Shown here one piece after another: positions 34,381 to 46,778 of a DNA stretch of 64,000 nucleotides. Under the pieces are notes generated by a model. The model was not told the DNA's origin. It was given only the letters and a program-made list of their open reading frames with translations, and ran no database searches. The DNA is from Calycina herbarum (Eukaryota > Ascomycota > Leotiomycetes > Helotiales > Pezizellaceae), in assembly GCA_001414485.1 (NCBI GenBank), contig LLEY01000063.1, forward strand, positions 186,001 through 250,000, in the 5' to 3' direction. Each line of letters starts with the position of its first letter. Position 1 is the stretch's first letter. Position numbers and translations under genes: made by a program.

Positions 34381-36132
34381 ATGGCTACTACCGATTCCAT
34401 CCTCCAGGGTGTCAACCTATTGGGCACAATCAATGCCTCTCACAAGAAGATTCTAACTCCAGATGCTCTTGCGTTTCTCGCCCTCCTTCACCGTTCTTTT
34501 AATGGCACACGAAAGGAACTTCTACAACGGCGAGTTATTAGACAGGCCGAGCTGGACAAAGGGTCATTGCCAGACTTTCTGCCAGAAACAAAACATATCC
34601 GAGAGAATGATGCGTGGAAGGGAGCTCGACCAGCACCAGGTCTGATTGATCGAAGGGTAGAGATTACGGGTCCAACCGATCGAAAGATGATTGTGAACGC
34701 CTTGAACTCCAATGTTTGGACATATATGGCAGATTTGGAAGGTATGTATCAATCTTGGATGTTTCAAAATATTATGCTAACTACTTTCCGCCAGATTCAA
34801 GTGCTCCAACTTGGGATAACATGATCAACGGACAAGTCAATCTCTACGATGCCATTCGAAGACAAGTCGATTTCAAGCAAGGGGGAAAAGATTACAAACT
34901 CCGAACCGATCGTACCCTACCCACACTTATCGTTCGACCTCGAGGCTGGCACTTGGATGAGAAACATTTGACAATTGATGGGGAGCCAATTTCTGGCAGT
35001 CTTTTCGATTTCGGTTTATACTTCTTTCACAATGCCAAGGAACTCGTCAAGACCGGATTTGGACCATATTTCTACCTCCCAAAGATGGAATCACATCTCG
35101 AGGCACGATTATGGAATGATGTTTTCAATTTGGCACAAGATTTCATTGCCATTCCACGAGGGACGATTCGAGGAACTGTCTTGATTGAAACTATCTTGGC
35201 TGCCTTCGAGATGGATGAGATTATCTATGAACTTCGAGATCACAGCTCCGGATTGAACTGCGGACGGTGGGATTACATCTTCAGCGTCATCAAGAAGTTC
35301 CGTCAAAACTCCAACTTCATCCTTCCTGATCGATCGGCGGTTACCATGACTGTCCCATTTATGGATTCGTACGTCAAGCTTTTGATTCAAACATGTCATA
35401 AGCGACAAGTCCACGCCATGGGTGGCATGGCTGCTCAAATTCCAATCAAGGATGACAAAGCCGCTAACGACAAGGCAATGGAGGGAGTATATGCCGACAA
35501 ACTTCGTGAAGTAAAGGCTGGACACGACGGAACATGGGTTGCTCACCCAGCTCTAGCATCCATCGCCTCGGAAGTATTCAACAAACACATGCCCACCCCA
35601 AACCAAATGTTCATCCGTCGAGAAGACGTGAAAATCGGCCAGAACGATCTCCTCAACATGAACGTTCCAGGCCAAATCACCGAAGCTGGAATCCGCAAGA
35701 ATCTCAACATTGGATTGGGATACATGGAAGGATGGCTTCGAGGAGTAGGTTGTGTACCAATTAACTATCTTATGGAGGATGCGGCGACGGCGGAGGTCAG
35801 TCGTAGTCAATTGTGGCAATGGGTTAGACATGGTGTTCCTACCGCGGAAGGAAAGAAGGTCGATAAGGCTTATGCTTTGAAGCTTTTGAAGGAGCAGGCG
35901 GATGATTTGGCAAGTAAGGGACCGAAAGGGAATAAGTTTTATCTTGCTGCACAGTATTTCTCGGGACAGGTTACGGGTGAGGATTATGCTGACTTTTTGA
36001 CTTCGTGAGTTTCCTTCCCCTCCCCCTATTGATGATTTTGATGTGGTGAAGAGTTGCTAATGTGTGGGTTGTAGGCTTTTGTATAATGAGATTACTAGCG
36101 TGGGTCCTTCGTCACCTGCCTCGAAGTTGTGA
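34381..36132 (+). CDS. acuE: Malate synthase, glyoxysomal/peroxisomal
   Basis: It condenses glyoxylate with acetyl-CoA to malate in the glyoxylate shunt. Three exons, 34381-34741, 34795-36004 and 36075-36132, give 543 codons (542 aa), the normal fungal length. The product ends PASKL, a canonical PTS1 peroxisome signal carried by the tiny last exon. Family motifs: [17 protein letters not shown] near residue 100, [31 protein letters not shown] (catalytic Arg and acidic residues), [27 protein letters not shown] and [19 protein letters not shown] (catalytic Asp region). Introns are 53 and 70 nt. Confidence 0.96.
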
Positions 36133-37108
36133 TTTGCTAGGGAGGAGGCGATGGAGTTTTCTTCCAAAATGAAATGGTTTGACGCTTTTTGTATGATAAC
36201 TTGAAATTGAAATATTCAGCTAGCATGACTTATTTGTGAGTAACTCGGCGTATTCAATGAGTTGCTTTTCAAGTAGCACTTGACTTGTCTCGACAGGAGG
36301 GACTCAAAACCTCGATTGAACTCTCGACTCTGAAGACTCACTCCAGGGGTTGTGTCGTGAAGGCGATTTGATAACAAAGAGGCCAGTTCCAGATTCAATT
36401 CGAGATTAAATAAAATGCTTTCTGATTATTTCTTGCGTGGTACACGTAAAGTACCCCTCCCTCCCCTCTTATGCCCGATGACACATGGTTCACAATAGTC
36501 TTATCCCTCTACACGATTCATGATCACATTCCTCAACTCTATCCATTGAAAGCCTTAACAGCTGAATAATCTATTCCTCAGCAGTCCGGAACTGGCAAAT
36601 CCGATTGGCTTATCGCTTACAGATAACTTTTCGAGTTTCGGATTTATATGGAGCTCAGTGATGGAGTTGAAGTCAGAATCCTACCCTGACAAATCTTACT
36701 GTTGAAAACACGTTTTTAAAAGGGCATTTTCGGAGCGCTATCTGCTATCGATTTCGATTGGTTGACTCGCATACCTAGGCCCTACAAGCCTTCAAGGTTG
36801 TGTGCCAGAAGTGTCCATTTTGCTCCACTTTGGGCGTTAAGCGTTGTTAAATGTGGAGGTGGAGGGGCAGCGGGAGAGGGGTACATTCGGAGATGCAGCG
36901 GGAAAGTTTATTCATGACGGTAGATGTGGATTGAGAAGGTCTTGTGGGTTTGAAGTGAGGGGTTTCGAAGGGGGGGGGCTTTATTTATAAGAAAGAAGCT
37001 TCGCTGTGGAAGGTGCCGTGAACATCTAAGCTGAGCTCTATACGATTTTATTTGTTATTATCAACACCTTCCAATCTCCCAATCTTAACTCAACTCAATT
37101 AATCCAAG
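36133..37108. other. Gene-free interval between malate synthase and GST
   Basis: No protein-like frame is recognised. The distal part (about 36840-37108) should be the GST promoter and includes a G9 run near 36971. Confidence 0.45.
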
Positions 37109-37870
37109 ATGAGCAAGCCAATCACTCTATACGGCCATAGTATGTTTCCCCCAATGCAAAGTTGGAAAAAATTGCTAACTTGCCACTCAAGCCGGCGGTC
37201 CAAATCCATGGAAAGTAGCCATCATCCTCGAAGAACTCGGGCTCCCCTACGAACACAAAATGATCGACATGGCCGACATGAAGAAAGCGCCCTACGAAAA
37301 AATCTGCGTCAACGGTCGGGTCCCCGCGATCGAAGACCCCAACACTGGCATTACCCTTTGGGAGTCGGCAGCCATCATCGATTACCTCGTCGAAACATAT
37401 GACAAGGAGAAGAAATTAACCTTCACCACCACCCCCGAGAAGTTCCAAGTCAGTCAATGGGTGTACTTCCAGATGAGCGGACAGGGACCGTATTACGGAC
37501 AGGCGGTTTGGTTTACCAAGTATCATAAGGAGCAGTTGGAGAGTGCGAAGGAGAGGTATCGGGAGCAGATTAAGAGGGTGTTTTATGTTTTGAATAATGC
37601 ACTTGAGGGGAAGCAGTATTTGGTTGGCGATAAGTGGTATGTTTTCCTCTCCATCGAGATAGTTTTTTTGGGGCTAATGAGAGGAATAGCACGATTGCCG
37701 ATCTTGCATTCCTTACTTGGGATATGATGATTCCCTTCATTTTTGGTGATAAGGTGGCGGAATTGGATATTGAGAATAAGTATCCTAATTATTATGCGTG
37801 GAATAAGAGGTTGATGGAGAGACCTGCTGTGAAGAAGATTGTGAAGGATAAGACTGCAGCAAATTCATGA
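37109..37870 (+). CDS. Glutathione S-transferase, Ure2/GTT-like
   Basis: A cytosolic enzyme that conjugates glutathione to electrophiles. Three exons, 37109-37139, 37192-37636 and 37690-37870, give 219 codons (218 aa), a usual GST length. The N-terminal thioredoxin-like domain starts KPITLYGHTGGPNPWKVAII and contains VNGRVPAIEDP and the glutathione-binding ESAAIIDYL. The helical C-terminal domain has FQMSGQGPYYGQAVWF and the folding motif TIADLAFLTWD, both typical of the fungal Ure2-like branch. Confidence 0.92.
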
Positions 37871-38454
37871 GGGGAGTTATATAGCAGAGAGGAGGTAGAA
37901 ATATAATCACATTTTATCTTCAAACTTTTACTACATGTACCTCGACCACTCGAAGAAGCAGATCCAAACCACCCTGCAGCCATTTTGGGCAGCACACCGA
38001 CCGACCCTCAATGGTGAAATAAGAACTTTTACAACCAATGCAAGCGAGCAATAAGTGAGCGAAGACCCCTAACCGGATGGTATGGTGGCTTGAAGGGCCT
38101 ACTATACAAGATATAGATCCAATCCAAGAGTTATAGAAAAAAACATAATTCAGTTTGGTTTGACCTCGCGTTCCCTTCCCCGAGATCTATCTGCAAGTAA
38201 TCTGCCAATAGCCGTACCTGTCGTAGATGAAGCTATTCCCCTGGGAATAGCCACACCATTCAAAAAGTAAGCTATTCCCAGGTAACCTATCAATAGCCCC
38301 CACTTCCTACATGCTACACGTCCCAGAAAACTAGTGACAACGAACAGGAAAAGTATAAATTTTGAGTAATCAGGGAAAACCGTGCATGAATATATGCCTG
38401 GTTCACATAAATGGTTCATAGAACATTTTCTTGCTGGTCTCGTGGGTTTCGATC

Positions 38455-39000
38455 TGGTTGATGAGTAAGCTATGAAATTTTCTACGAGTAAAAGCTGCGA
38501 GTCACTCGTGAGTAGGCTGCCAATGAACTTGATGTTTAGCATTTAGCGAGTAAGTCATGAGTTGCGAGTGAGTAAGCTGTCACTTACATCGCGAGTGAGC
38601 TACGAGCTACTCGTGTCTTTTGCTTTTTTTATTATTCACTTGAAGTGACCTTCATATCTATAGTCCAACGAGAAATCAACCGTTCTGAAAACGAACCTGG
38701 AGCCTACGCATTTTCATTTGCGGCTTGCAGCAGCAGCCTCATATTTTCGCCAAGATGGTGAGCGACCCTCCCCAGTAGACAACTGCTATAGTTTACTTGA
38801 TACTTTTACGGTTTAGTTTTAATATTTCAATTCTTCGCAAGTTCTCAGTCAATCAAGTTGATTCAGAGGTTGGGGTCCTTGTTCTTCTCCTCCGATCATC
38901 GGCCCTGCGTATTCCAAGAGGTTGGGAAAACTAATATCCACACCCTCCTTTTGGCTAACTCTTTATGAGTAAGCTGCGAGTAAGCTTCGAGTAAGCCACA
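38455..39000. repeat. Degenerate GAGTAAGCTG minisatellite, block 2
   Basis: Units such as GATGAGTAAGCTATG, GCGAGTGAGTAAGCTG, GCGAGTGAGCTACG and GAGTAAGCTGCGAGTAAGC are clustered at 38457-38600 and 38966-39000. They match block 1 (2637-2740, opposite strand) and block 3. Confidence 0.55.
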
Positions 39001-39949
39001 AGGTCAAGAGTTCACATGTAGCACTCTCCAGCCACCCGGCACACTGAAGCTCACTTGATTTTAACATTGCAAATAGTAAGATCATTTTTCAACACCATTC
39101 AATCGTCACATGGACCCAATCGTTTTAAAAGGAAATTCCTCGAGCTATGCCCAACTAACCAACTTGAATTGAACATTTCCTTGGTCATTGCCAGTTCTTC
39201 GTATTGTTAGAAATAACACCCTTTCGAGATAAAGAGAGGACAAAAGTGTCTCAAAAGCTTTACCTTCCCTCCCCATGTTCTCTACAATGGAAGAATCAAG
39301 AGCAGAAGACTCGAAACATTGATTTAGAGTGCTTCTAGTAGTGTCCTCGCGGTGCGAGTATCACCTAAAATTGACGATATGGTTTGCAAGCTCTGCATTT
39401 GTGTCGTTGGAAATTTCCGATACTGCAACAGTCGCTGTAGGCAAAAGCCACCACACAAAGACCTGGTTAGGTCAGTATCTTCGGTGATGCGCTTATCGCC
39501 TGCTAGAAAGCAAGCCATATTGTGTCCACGGTTGATATGTGATTGGTGGACAGGCTGTGTATGTTCGCGAATTCTGCAAAAATCGTTGCACCTCCTCGAA
39601 ATTCAGTTGTCGAGTCAAGCCAGGCAGATGTCACTTGGATTTTGTAGCAGTACTGCGTATTGGTAGGCGTCCTCCTCACTGTGAGGGCAAATTCCAGAGA
39701 TGACATGAGACATGTAACAACGTTCTCAAAGTGCGTTATCTCGAGATTATGTTGTGGAACAGAGGCTGGGAAATTGCGCTGCATGAATGGCCGATAGTGA
39801 TAGTGGCGTATATCCAAACCCGACCACACTCTTTTCCCCCTAATAATCTCGTCATCGTTCAATTACCCTTCCTCTTCATAAAATTTGCATTCTCTCTGTC
39901 CCCCCTCTCTATTTTCTCAAGAAGGAAAGCATGTAAGAAGGGCGGGGGA

Positions 39950-40145
39950 GTGAGCTAGAAAGGAGTGAGTGAGCTGGTGATTTGTGAGTAAGCTGGGCGA
40001 TTTGTGAGTGAGCTGCGAAAGTGTGAGTGAGCTGTTGATTTGTGAATAAGCTAAACAATTATCAAGTAAGCCAAGCTTCAAAGTTGAGAGCCAAAAAAGT
40101 TGAGAGGAAGCTGTGAGTGAGCTGTAGATTTGTGAATAAGATGTA
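39950..40145 (+). repeat. GTGAGTGAGCTG minisatellite, block 3 (most regular)
   Basis: About nine imperfect tandem units of roughly 20 bp, consensus GTGAGTGAGCTGNTGATTT, run from 39950 to 40145, interrupted once near 40070-40110. Confidence 0.7.
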
Positions 40146-41161
40146 GAGGAACTAGTAACTGGGTGTTCGGGCGGGGAAAGAAGACGAGTGAAATGCGGTA
40201 GTAGAGAGATGTTTTTGGCTGGTAGATCGTTAAATAGAAAAGAGAGGATAGCTAAGGGATGACAATAATGGATGGCATTGTAAAGGCAAGGCAAGGGTCT
40301 TGCAATTACTATATCCCTTTGAGAAGCTCTGTAGACCAATGTCTTGAACGAGGCACATCAGTTTTGTACTGAATAAACCACTTGAGATCGTCTCTAGAAG
40401 CTCAACTTCAATTAGAATACAACCAGTGGAAATGTCACACGGAAGCCCATATTGACAGGATGGAAGGCGAGCCTTGTGAGCTTTCCCGGCATAATACTCA
40501 TTGAATTTGCTCTCTTCTCTAAACCCCTCGGACCGAAGGCGGCAGGAACAAGTATTTGATGGTATTTGTTCAAAGGCGCAGCACCAGGAAAATCCAAACA
40601 ACTCCATGGGTTCAACTACCAACAGCGTTCCCCCACAAAACGCGAATCTCATCGACGATCGACGATCAAGGCCTCAAACCATGACGTACAAAGTGCTATT
40701 TATTTCGAACATATCATGACGAGTACCCTTCATCATCCATTGCCTCTCTCTGGACGACCAACATGCGCCGGGCTTCCCTCCTGCTTCGACAACGCTACAT
40801 TATGGTCAACAATTGACACACTAGCGCTCGGGGAATACATCGTACCTTGCATAAAGCTTTGATATTCTCCAATTCATGACGGAGAAAATACTCATTGCAT
40901 CTAGATGTGGTATCATCACATTGAACTATCTTCAGCTCAGATTTGTGACCGCAATCAAAGACCTGGATGACTTGGTGACACATCTTTCGGAGTCTGAGTT
41001 TGTTGCAAAGACAATAATGTTAGGGTTGGGGAGGGTGGGTTTCCCATTCTCTTATACTGCCAAACTGCGTGCAAGATCAATTCGTGCTACCCATTCCCTT
41101 CATTTGCTAAAGGTATCCGTGAGCCGAAATTGTGACCACAAACAACCGCTCTGCCAAACAC

Positions 41162-42166
41162 TTAAATCGGCTTTCCCTTCCAGGTCAAAAGTGCCTCACG
41201 CCGATTCTGTTCACCCCCCAGATACCTCGCCTCAACTTCAATTCCATCCAGCCCCACTTGAGCCGCCTTTCGATTCCAAATAATTTGCGAAACAGACCCA
41301 TCATTTTCACAAAGCACATACCCCATCGGCCATCTACTTCTCCCCAGAGCTTCTCTAACACCTTTAGTAGCTGGTGTTTGCGAGACCAGAAATCCAAGAA
41401 CATCAGGGTCTCTCCAACCGGGAGGTGCTCCAACGAATGCACCCTCAAGCTCTCTCACAACGGATGGTCGGACTTTTGCAACGAAGGCTTTGCATTGGAT
41501 GAGGATTTTAAAGGGCTGTTTCGAAGAGGGGAGTTTCCAGGTTCCGAGTAGGTCGATGCCGTAATCTGATTTTCCTCCTATTCTTTGGAGAGACATTCCC
41601 AGACGTGATAATGCTATTTGGACCATGTACTCGTAATGGGTTCCGACGTAGGTTGTACTTGTTTGGTCCATGGAAGTTTTGGCTACGTATTCTTGGAAGC
41701 TGGAGAGATCGTGGTGATTTGAATTTGAAGAATCTGGGTACTCTAGTTTTTCTTTCTTCTTTCTGGTCTTTTTGGTAGGTAGACTGGAAGGGCCTGAGTC
41801 GATCTTCTCAGAGGCATCTTTTTCGTTGTTAGGTGATTTTGAAGACGAAATGGGAGTATCTGAAGCAGAAGTCTCTAGTGTCTCCTTTTTCTTCCTCTTT
41901 ACTTCCGTTGGTAAGCTGGGAAGCGTTGAGTCAGGCGATTCCAATGTATCTATTTTCTTCTTTCTTTTCGATACGTTGGGAATGCCCTCTTCCCCCCTTG
42001 ACCCCCTTTTCACTTTCCTAGCATTACGACTGATCGAATCGAGAGGTTGTGACTCAGCATATTTCTTGATCGGAGGATTTTTGACCTTTGAAGCTAAAGT
42101 GCGAAATGCTTGTGGTTGCTGATGAGGGCGTATGAGCCACCGAGAAAGGGGCATCAACCAGAACAT
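41162..42166 (-). CDS. RRG7: Rrg7-like mitochondrial protein (DUF2034, Mrr/PD-(D/E)XK fold)
   Basis: A single exon of 334 aa. The N-terminus (WLMPLSRWLIRPHQQ then FRTLASKVK) is Arg-rich and lacks acids, fitting a mitochondrial presequence. The middle has a low-complexity stretch in which VKRKKKETLE, VSKRKKKIDTLE and TRKKKEKLEYPD recur. The C-terminal domain is the DUF2034 core: THYEYMVQIALSRLGMSL, GGKSDYGIDLLGTWKL and FKILIQCKAF, in which Asp of YGIDLLG and Gln-x-Lys of IQCK match the PD-(D/E)XK active site of Mrr-type nucleases. Yeast Rrg7 is needed for respiratory growth. Its promoter, shared with Med21, is split by a transposon beginning 221 bp upstream. Confidence 0.85.
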   Translation of the reverse strand: MFWLMPLSRWLIRPHQQPQAFRTLASKVKNPPIKKYAESQPLDSISRNARKVKRGSRGEEGIPNVSKRKKKIDTLESPDSTLPSLPTEVKRKKKETLETSASDTPISSSKSPNNEKDASEKIDSGPSSLPTKKTRKKKEKLEYPDSSNSNHHDLSSFQEYVAKTSMDQTSTTYVGTHYEYMVQIALSRLGMSLQRIGGKSDYGIDLLGTWKLPSSKQPFKILIQCKAFVAKVRPSVVRELEGAFVGAPPGWRDPDVLGFLVSQTPATKGVREALGRSRWPMGYVLCENDGSVSQIIWNRKAAQVGLDGIEVEARYLGGEQNRREALLTWKGKPI

Positions 42167-43468
42167 TGAGTTTGATAAGTAGAGATTACAAACATCCGGC
42201 TACCGACAACCCATTTTCGGGAAGGCAAAAAGGCGCGAAAAATGACGAGTTGGAGTTTGTACCGATTTTTGTTCAAGAATGAGTCTTGACTTGGTTCCCA
42301 TCAAACAAAAATTCATCGTTGCAGCGTAGTCGGAGATTTGGTCGGATTTCCCGTCGGCAATTTAATCGGCCTTCGGGAAGTCGGATAACCGATATCCCGG
42401 CCTCGTGCACGGTCCTGGCAAAAGCCCGCCGAAAAACCCCTCTTTTTACCTCGACCATCACTACTTTAACTATGGCTAGAATAGACAAATCTTATCAGAT
42501 TAACTTAGCGGTAGCAGCAATTAAAAGAGGAGAGTATAGCAATTTTACTAAGGCAGCTAAGAAGTATAGGTATAACCGTACTACTATCTTATAGAGGATT
42601 AGAGGCTTAACTATAACATATAAAGACGCTACTACTCTTTACTACTAAGCACTTACTAAGGAGTAAGAAGAAGTCCTAATTTAACAGATTAATAACCTTA
42701 CTAATCGAGCAATACCCTCTATATCTTTAATTGTTAAAAACCTTATAAAAGAGATATATAGAAGCGTAGTAGAGAAGAACTAGACTAGGTAATTTATCTA
42801 AAGATATAAGAATAGGTTATATAGCAGCTATCTTAAGAATATTAAGAACTTAAGAGTAGTAGCTAAGTATACTCCTATGTTTATACTCTTCTTTATCTTA
42901 GTATTATATACTTTTTCCTCTTCTTATCTTAATTTAAGTATAAAAGCTAATATTATCTTATTTTCTCTAGCTTATATAAGTTATCGAGAAATATAATATA
43001 ACTGCCGACAACCTATACAACTTTGACGATAAGGGATTCCTTATAGGATTTAGCCGATCTATAAAGTATATTATAAGTCTAGAAGCGTATATATTAGACC
43101 GGGTTATAAAGAATAAGTAGGACGGTTCTCGAGAGTTTATTTCTCTACTAGTATATGTCTCGGCTATTAGGAGAGCTATCCCGCCGCTTCTTATTTATAA
43201 GAGCGCGTTAGAAGACTTATAGAGCTCCTAGACAGAGGATGTTAAAGAAGACAGGGTATATTTCGGTTTATTAGAAAACAGCTAGTCGTTAAACTAGTTT
43301 AGCCTAAAGTAGCTAGAAGACGTTTTTAAGAGATATATAAAACCGAAGAGCGTAAGAGTATACCGGCTACTTATAGACAGCTACTCTTCGTATATTAATA
43401 TGAAATTTATCGACTTTATATTCTATTATTATATTATTATTATTATCTTTTCTTCTTATACTATATAT

Positions 43469-43694
43469 TACGGCGCTGGTTCGTAACACGTGATTCTCGG
43501 TCCTATACGTGACCGTCAGAGCCGCAACGCTTAGACGGATTTATAACGAGATTAAAGGCTCTTTATAGTTAGCAGGAATACCTCTTTTTCGTAGAGTATA
43601 TATTCCGTATTCCCTCGTTCTTAGAACTGTAGCTTTAAATTCTCGAGTATATATATATATACTCTTATACCTTTGCCTTTAGTTATAGATCGTA
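43469..43694. mobile_element. 226-bp insertion flanked by an 11-bp direct repeat
   Basis: ATACTATATAT stands at 43458-43468 and again at 43695-43705. Taking out the 226 bp and one copy restores the conserved transposase reading SSYTIYRLQLLNIGLF, so this is a true secondary insertion with an 11-bp target duplication. The ends read TACGGCG and ATCGTA, only weakly inverted. It has no coding capacity. The duplication length would suit a Mutator-like non-autonomous element. Confidence 0.7.
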
Positions 43695-44046
43695 ATACTA
43701 TATATCGGCTTCAGCTTCTTAACATAGGCCTCTTCTAATCTCTCGCTATATTCTATAGTAATAAGCTAGAAAAGCTCCTTACTACTTCCGATAGATTAGT
43801 CTCTATGTCTAAGAGATTTTTCTATAAGATGTTTAAGACAGCCTAGGATCTTATATTTATAGAATATAATATTATATATACCTTCGAGAAGGCTAGAATC
43901 TAGCTAATTTAAAGCGTAAAGATAGTTGCCTAGGTAACAAAGCCTGCCTCGCTAGTTAAGGAACCTATCAAAGGTATAAAAACACCTCTTATATTAAAAG
44001 CTATACGACACGCGTTCTTAGACTTTGAAAAGTCTTTATCTAAGCT

Positions 44047-44380
44047 TATAATAGTACGAAACGGATACTACTACAAAAGAGGTATATAGAAGTACGTTCG
44101 ATAGAATAATATATCCGAATACTAGGCTCTAATACGAAGGAAAAGACTAAATTAGTCTTTTCTGATAGAGGAGTAAGAGTATCTATATATAAGAGAGCCG
44201 GATAATAACAAAAGTCTATACTGATTCGGTTTTAACAGTCTTAAAACTAAAACTATACTATAATCCTATTCTATATACTTAGTATTAATTGTTCTATAAC
44301 TATCTATACTATACTATACTTAGCACGTATTCTTAGCTGTTCTGATAGCTTAGTAATTCTATTATTAGCTGGCTATTATA
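44047..44380 (-). repeat. LTR copy 1
   Basis: A 334-bp terminal repeat, preceded by the AAGCT target duplication. It matches copies 2 and 3 without gaps, with differences that are mostly C/T or G/A. Confidence 0.88.
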
Positions 44381-46444
44381 TTCCTCTCTCTTGAAAAAGA
44401 CTTGTTCTTAAGTCTTTGTATTATCGGTATAGTATCGGTAAGCAGTGTCTGTAGACGGTAGTATTAGTAGTAGAAGGATTGTTATATAGAATACGGTTTA
44501 TTAAGTAAGGTGTTTAGTAAAAGGTAGGATACGAGTTATAGCTGGCCTTATTTGTAGATATTACTTATATTAAGTGTTTCCTACTAAAAGTAAAGTATTT
44601 GCTAAAAGAGTATATAGTCTAACTCCTCGATTATTCTATATATTAGAGGGGATTTAGATAGGAGTCAAAGGTGGAAAAGTTAGAATTTAGAAGTCGATAT
44701 TATAGAAGATAGTAATAACTTAGCTAAGAGGTTACTTATTAACGTACTTCTTTGATTTATAACTAATTTAAATTAGACTTCTAGAATCTAGCTAGAAGGT
44801 AAAAGAAAGTAAGAACTCCTTACTAAAGTAGGGAGTCAAAGGTAGGGTATTAGCTAGTTAAATATTATTACTAATAATTATCTAATACCTTGTTTTCCTA
44901 CTAATTCGAGGTACTCTATAAGGACTTAGTTTTATCTTCCTTTTAAATAGTAGAAAAAGATTTATATTTAGATAGTAGGAGGTTTAGTATTATACTAGAT
45001 AAGGATTAAAAAGTAGTCTTTTTAATTAAAGTAGTTATACTAACTAGCTTAGTTATATTAGCTATATATAACTTAGTATTTTAGTGTTTTTCCTTATCTA
45101 AGGCTAGAAGATCTACTACTATTTTAACAAAGTTATAGTTCTAACGTCTCTTAAGTATAGTAGCTAAGTTTTATAGCTATAGTATAATCTTTTCCTATAT
45201 ATAGAAGAACTGTTCTAACTCTAGTATTCTTCTAAGTATAGCTATACTTGAAAAGCGACCTCTAAAGTTAGTAAACGTTTCTCTAGTATAATTCTTTCTA
45301 CCTATCTACAAGGCTTAGAAGGCGTTCTATATATCCTCTATCTTATATCTAGTTAAGAAATATAAATCTAAAAGTTTAATTATATCTTAATAATTATAGA
45401 AAGTAATATAAATCGATTTAGACTTATATCTAGGCTTAAGGTAGTTTCTAGCGAGTCTAGTAGTTGTTCTCTATATAAGAGCCTTTTAAGTTAGGCTTAT
45501 ATTATAATAATCAGTATTTACTAGTAGTCTATTATATACTAATATCTTTTATTATTAGTATATAAGTAATATACTATTATCTAAGAGTTTAATCTTTTCT
45601 ATAATCTTACTTTTCGTAGGTTAGATAGGATTTAGACTACCTTTAGGGTTAAGTAGAGTAGTCTACCGTCGAGGGAAGGCATTAGAGGCAGGATCCCTTA
45701 AGTAAAAGAGGTCTAGTATAGGACTTAGAAGAGAAGGAGAGTTGTTCTTAGATTAGGATTATTAAGGTTAAGAGTCTCTAATTTAATTCCTAAGTTTGCT
45801 TATAATTAATTCTAACTATATAAACTAATTATTATTATCTTAAAGTTTTTCTTCTAAGCCTTATACTATGCTCTATATCTCGTCTATATTAGAAAAGTCT
45901 CGGTTATTTTTAGAGTTTTAAGTAGGTTACTTTTCTTTCTAGGATCTTTTATTTTTAGATATATAAGTATAGTTCGTAGACCTTTTAGAGAAGAGTCTAC
46001 TAGCTTCCCTAGTAGGTTGCTTAACGCTCTTAAGTAGAGCTTTAGAGGGACCTAGGGTCTCTCCTTATTCTAGTATATTATATACTGTTTAAGAGAGGTT
46101 AAAGAGGTAGATTCAGGAGCTTTCTAGGTAACTATATATCGTCGACTATCTATATCTTATATAGTAATCCCTATATAGAGAGGGTTATTAGGAGTCTTAG
46201 GAGTACTTAGCGTAGTCTACTTTTATTAATATAGGAATCGCCTACGATTTTACTAGCTAACTGTTTAAATACTAAACCTTAGTATTACTAGCTATCTAGG
46301 TAGTCTCTAATTACCTAGCTATTTAAGGTTATTAATATACTAATCTAAATCTAGGCTAAATTGAATTTAAAGCAAGTACGCTAGCACGCTTAAGTAAGAT
46401 ATTATAATAGGCTGTCCTCGGCGGAGTCGAATTTAGTCTTTTAA

Positions 46445-46778
46445 TATAATAGTATAAAACAGATACTACTATAAAAGAGGTATATAGAAGTACGTTTAAT
46501 AGAATAATATATCTGAATACTAGGCTTTAATATAAAGGAAAAGACTAAATTAGTCTTTTTTAATAGAGGAGTAAGAGTATCTATATATAAGAGGGCTAGA
46601 TAATAACAAAAGTCTATACTAATTTAGTTCTAATAGTCTTAAAACTAAAACTATATTATAATCCTATTCCGTATACTTAGTATCTACTGTTCTATAACTA
46701 TCTATACCGTACTATACTCGGTACGTATTCTTAGCTGTTCTGATAGCTCGGCAATTCTATTATTAGCTAGCTATTATA
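46445..46778 (-). repeat. LTR copy 2 (central, shared by both units)
   Basis: A 334-bp repeat between the two internal regions. It has no target duplication of its own, so it arose by recombination rather than a second insertion. Confidence 0.88.

Larger units (their letters stand above)
37871..41161. other. Gene-free interval of 3.3 kb rich in short repeats
   Basis: No gene is recognised. It contains two minisatellite blocks (listed separately) and a perfect inverted repeat GCTATTCCC/GGGAATAGC with a 2-bp centre at 38232-38251; GCTATTCCC recurs at 38271. Open frames such as 40230-40652 (minus) look spurious. Confidence 0.45.

Noticed and set aside
40230..40652. 140-codon minus-strand frame
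   Set aside because: Low-quality composition in a repeat-rich intergenic region and no recognised domain.
44381..46444. Gag or pol coding region in the LTR element
   Set aside because: Both strands are full of stops and I could not read a zinc knuckle, protease or reverse transcriptase motif; left as non-coding or decayed.
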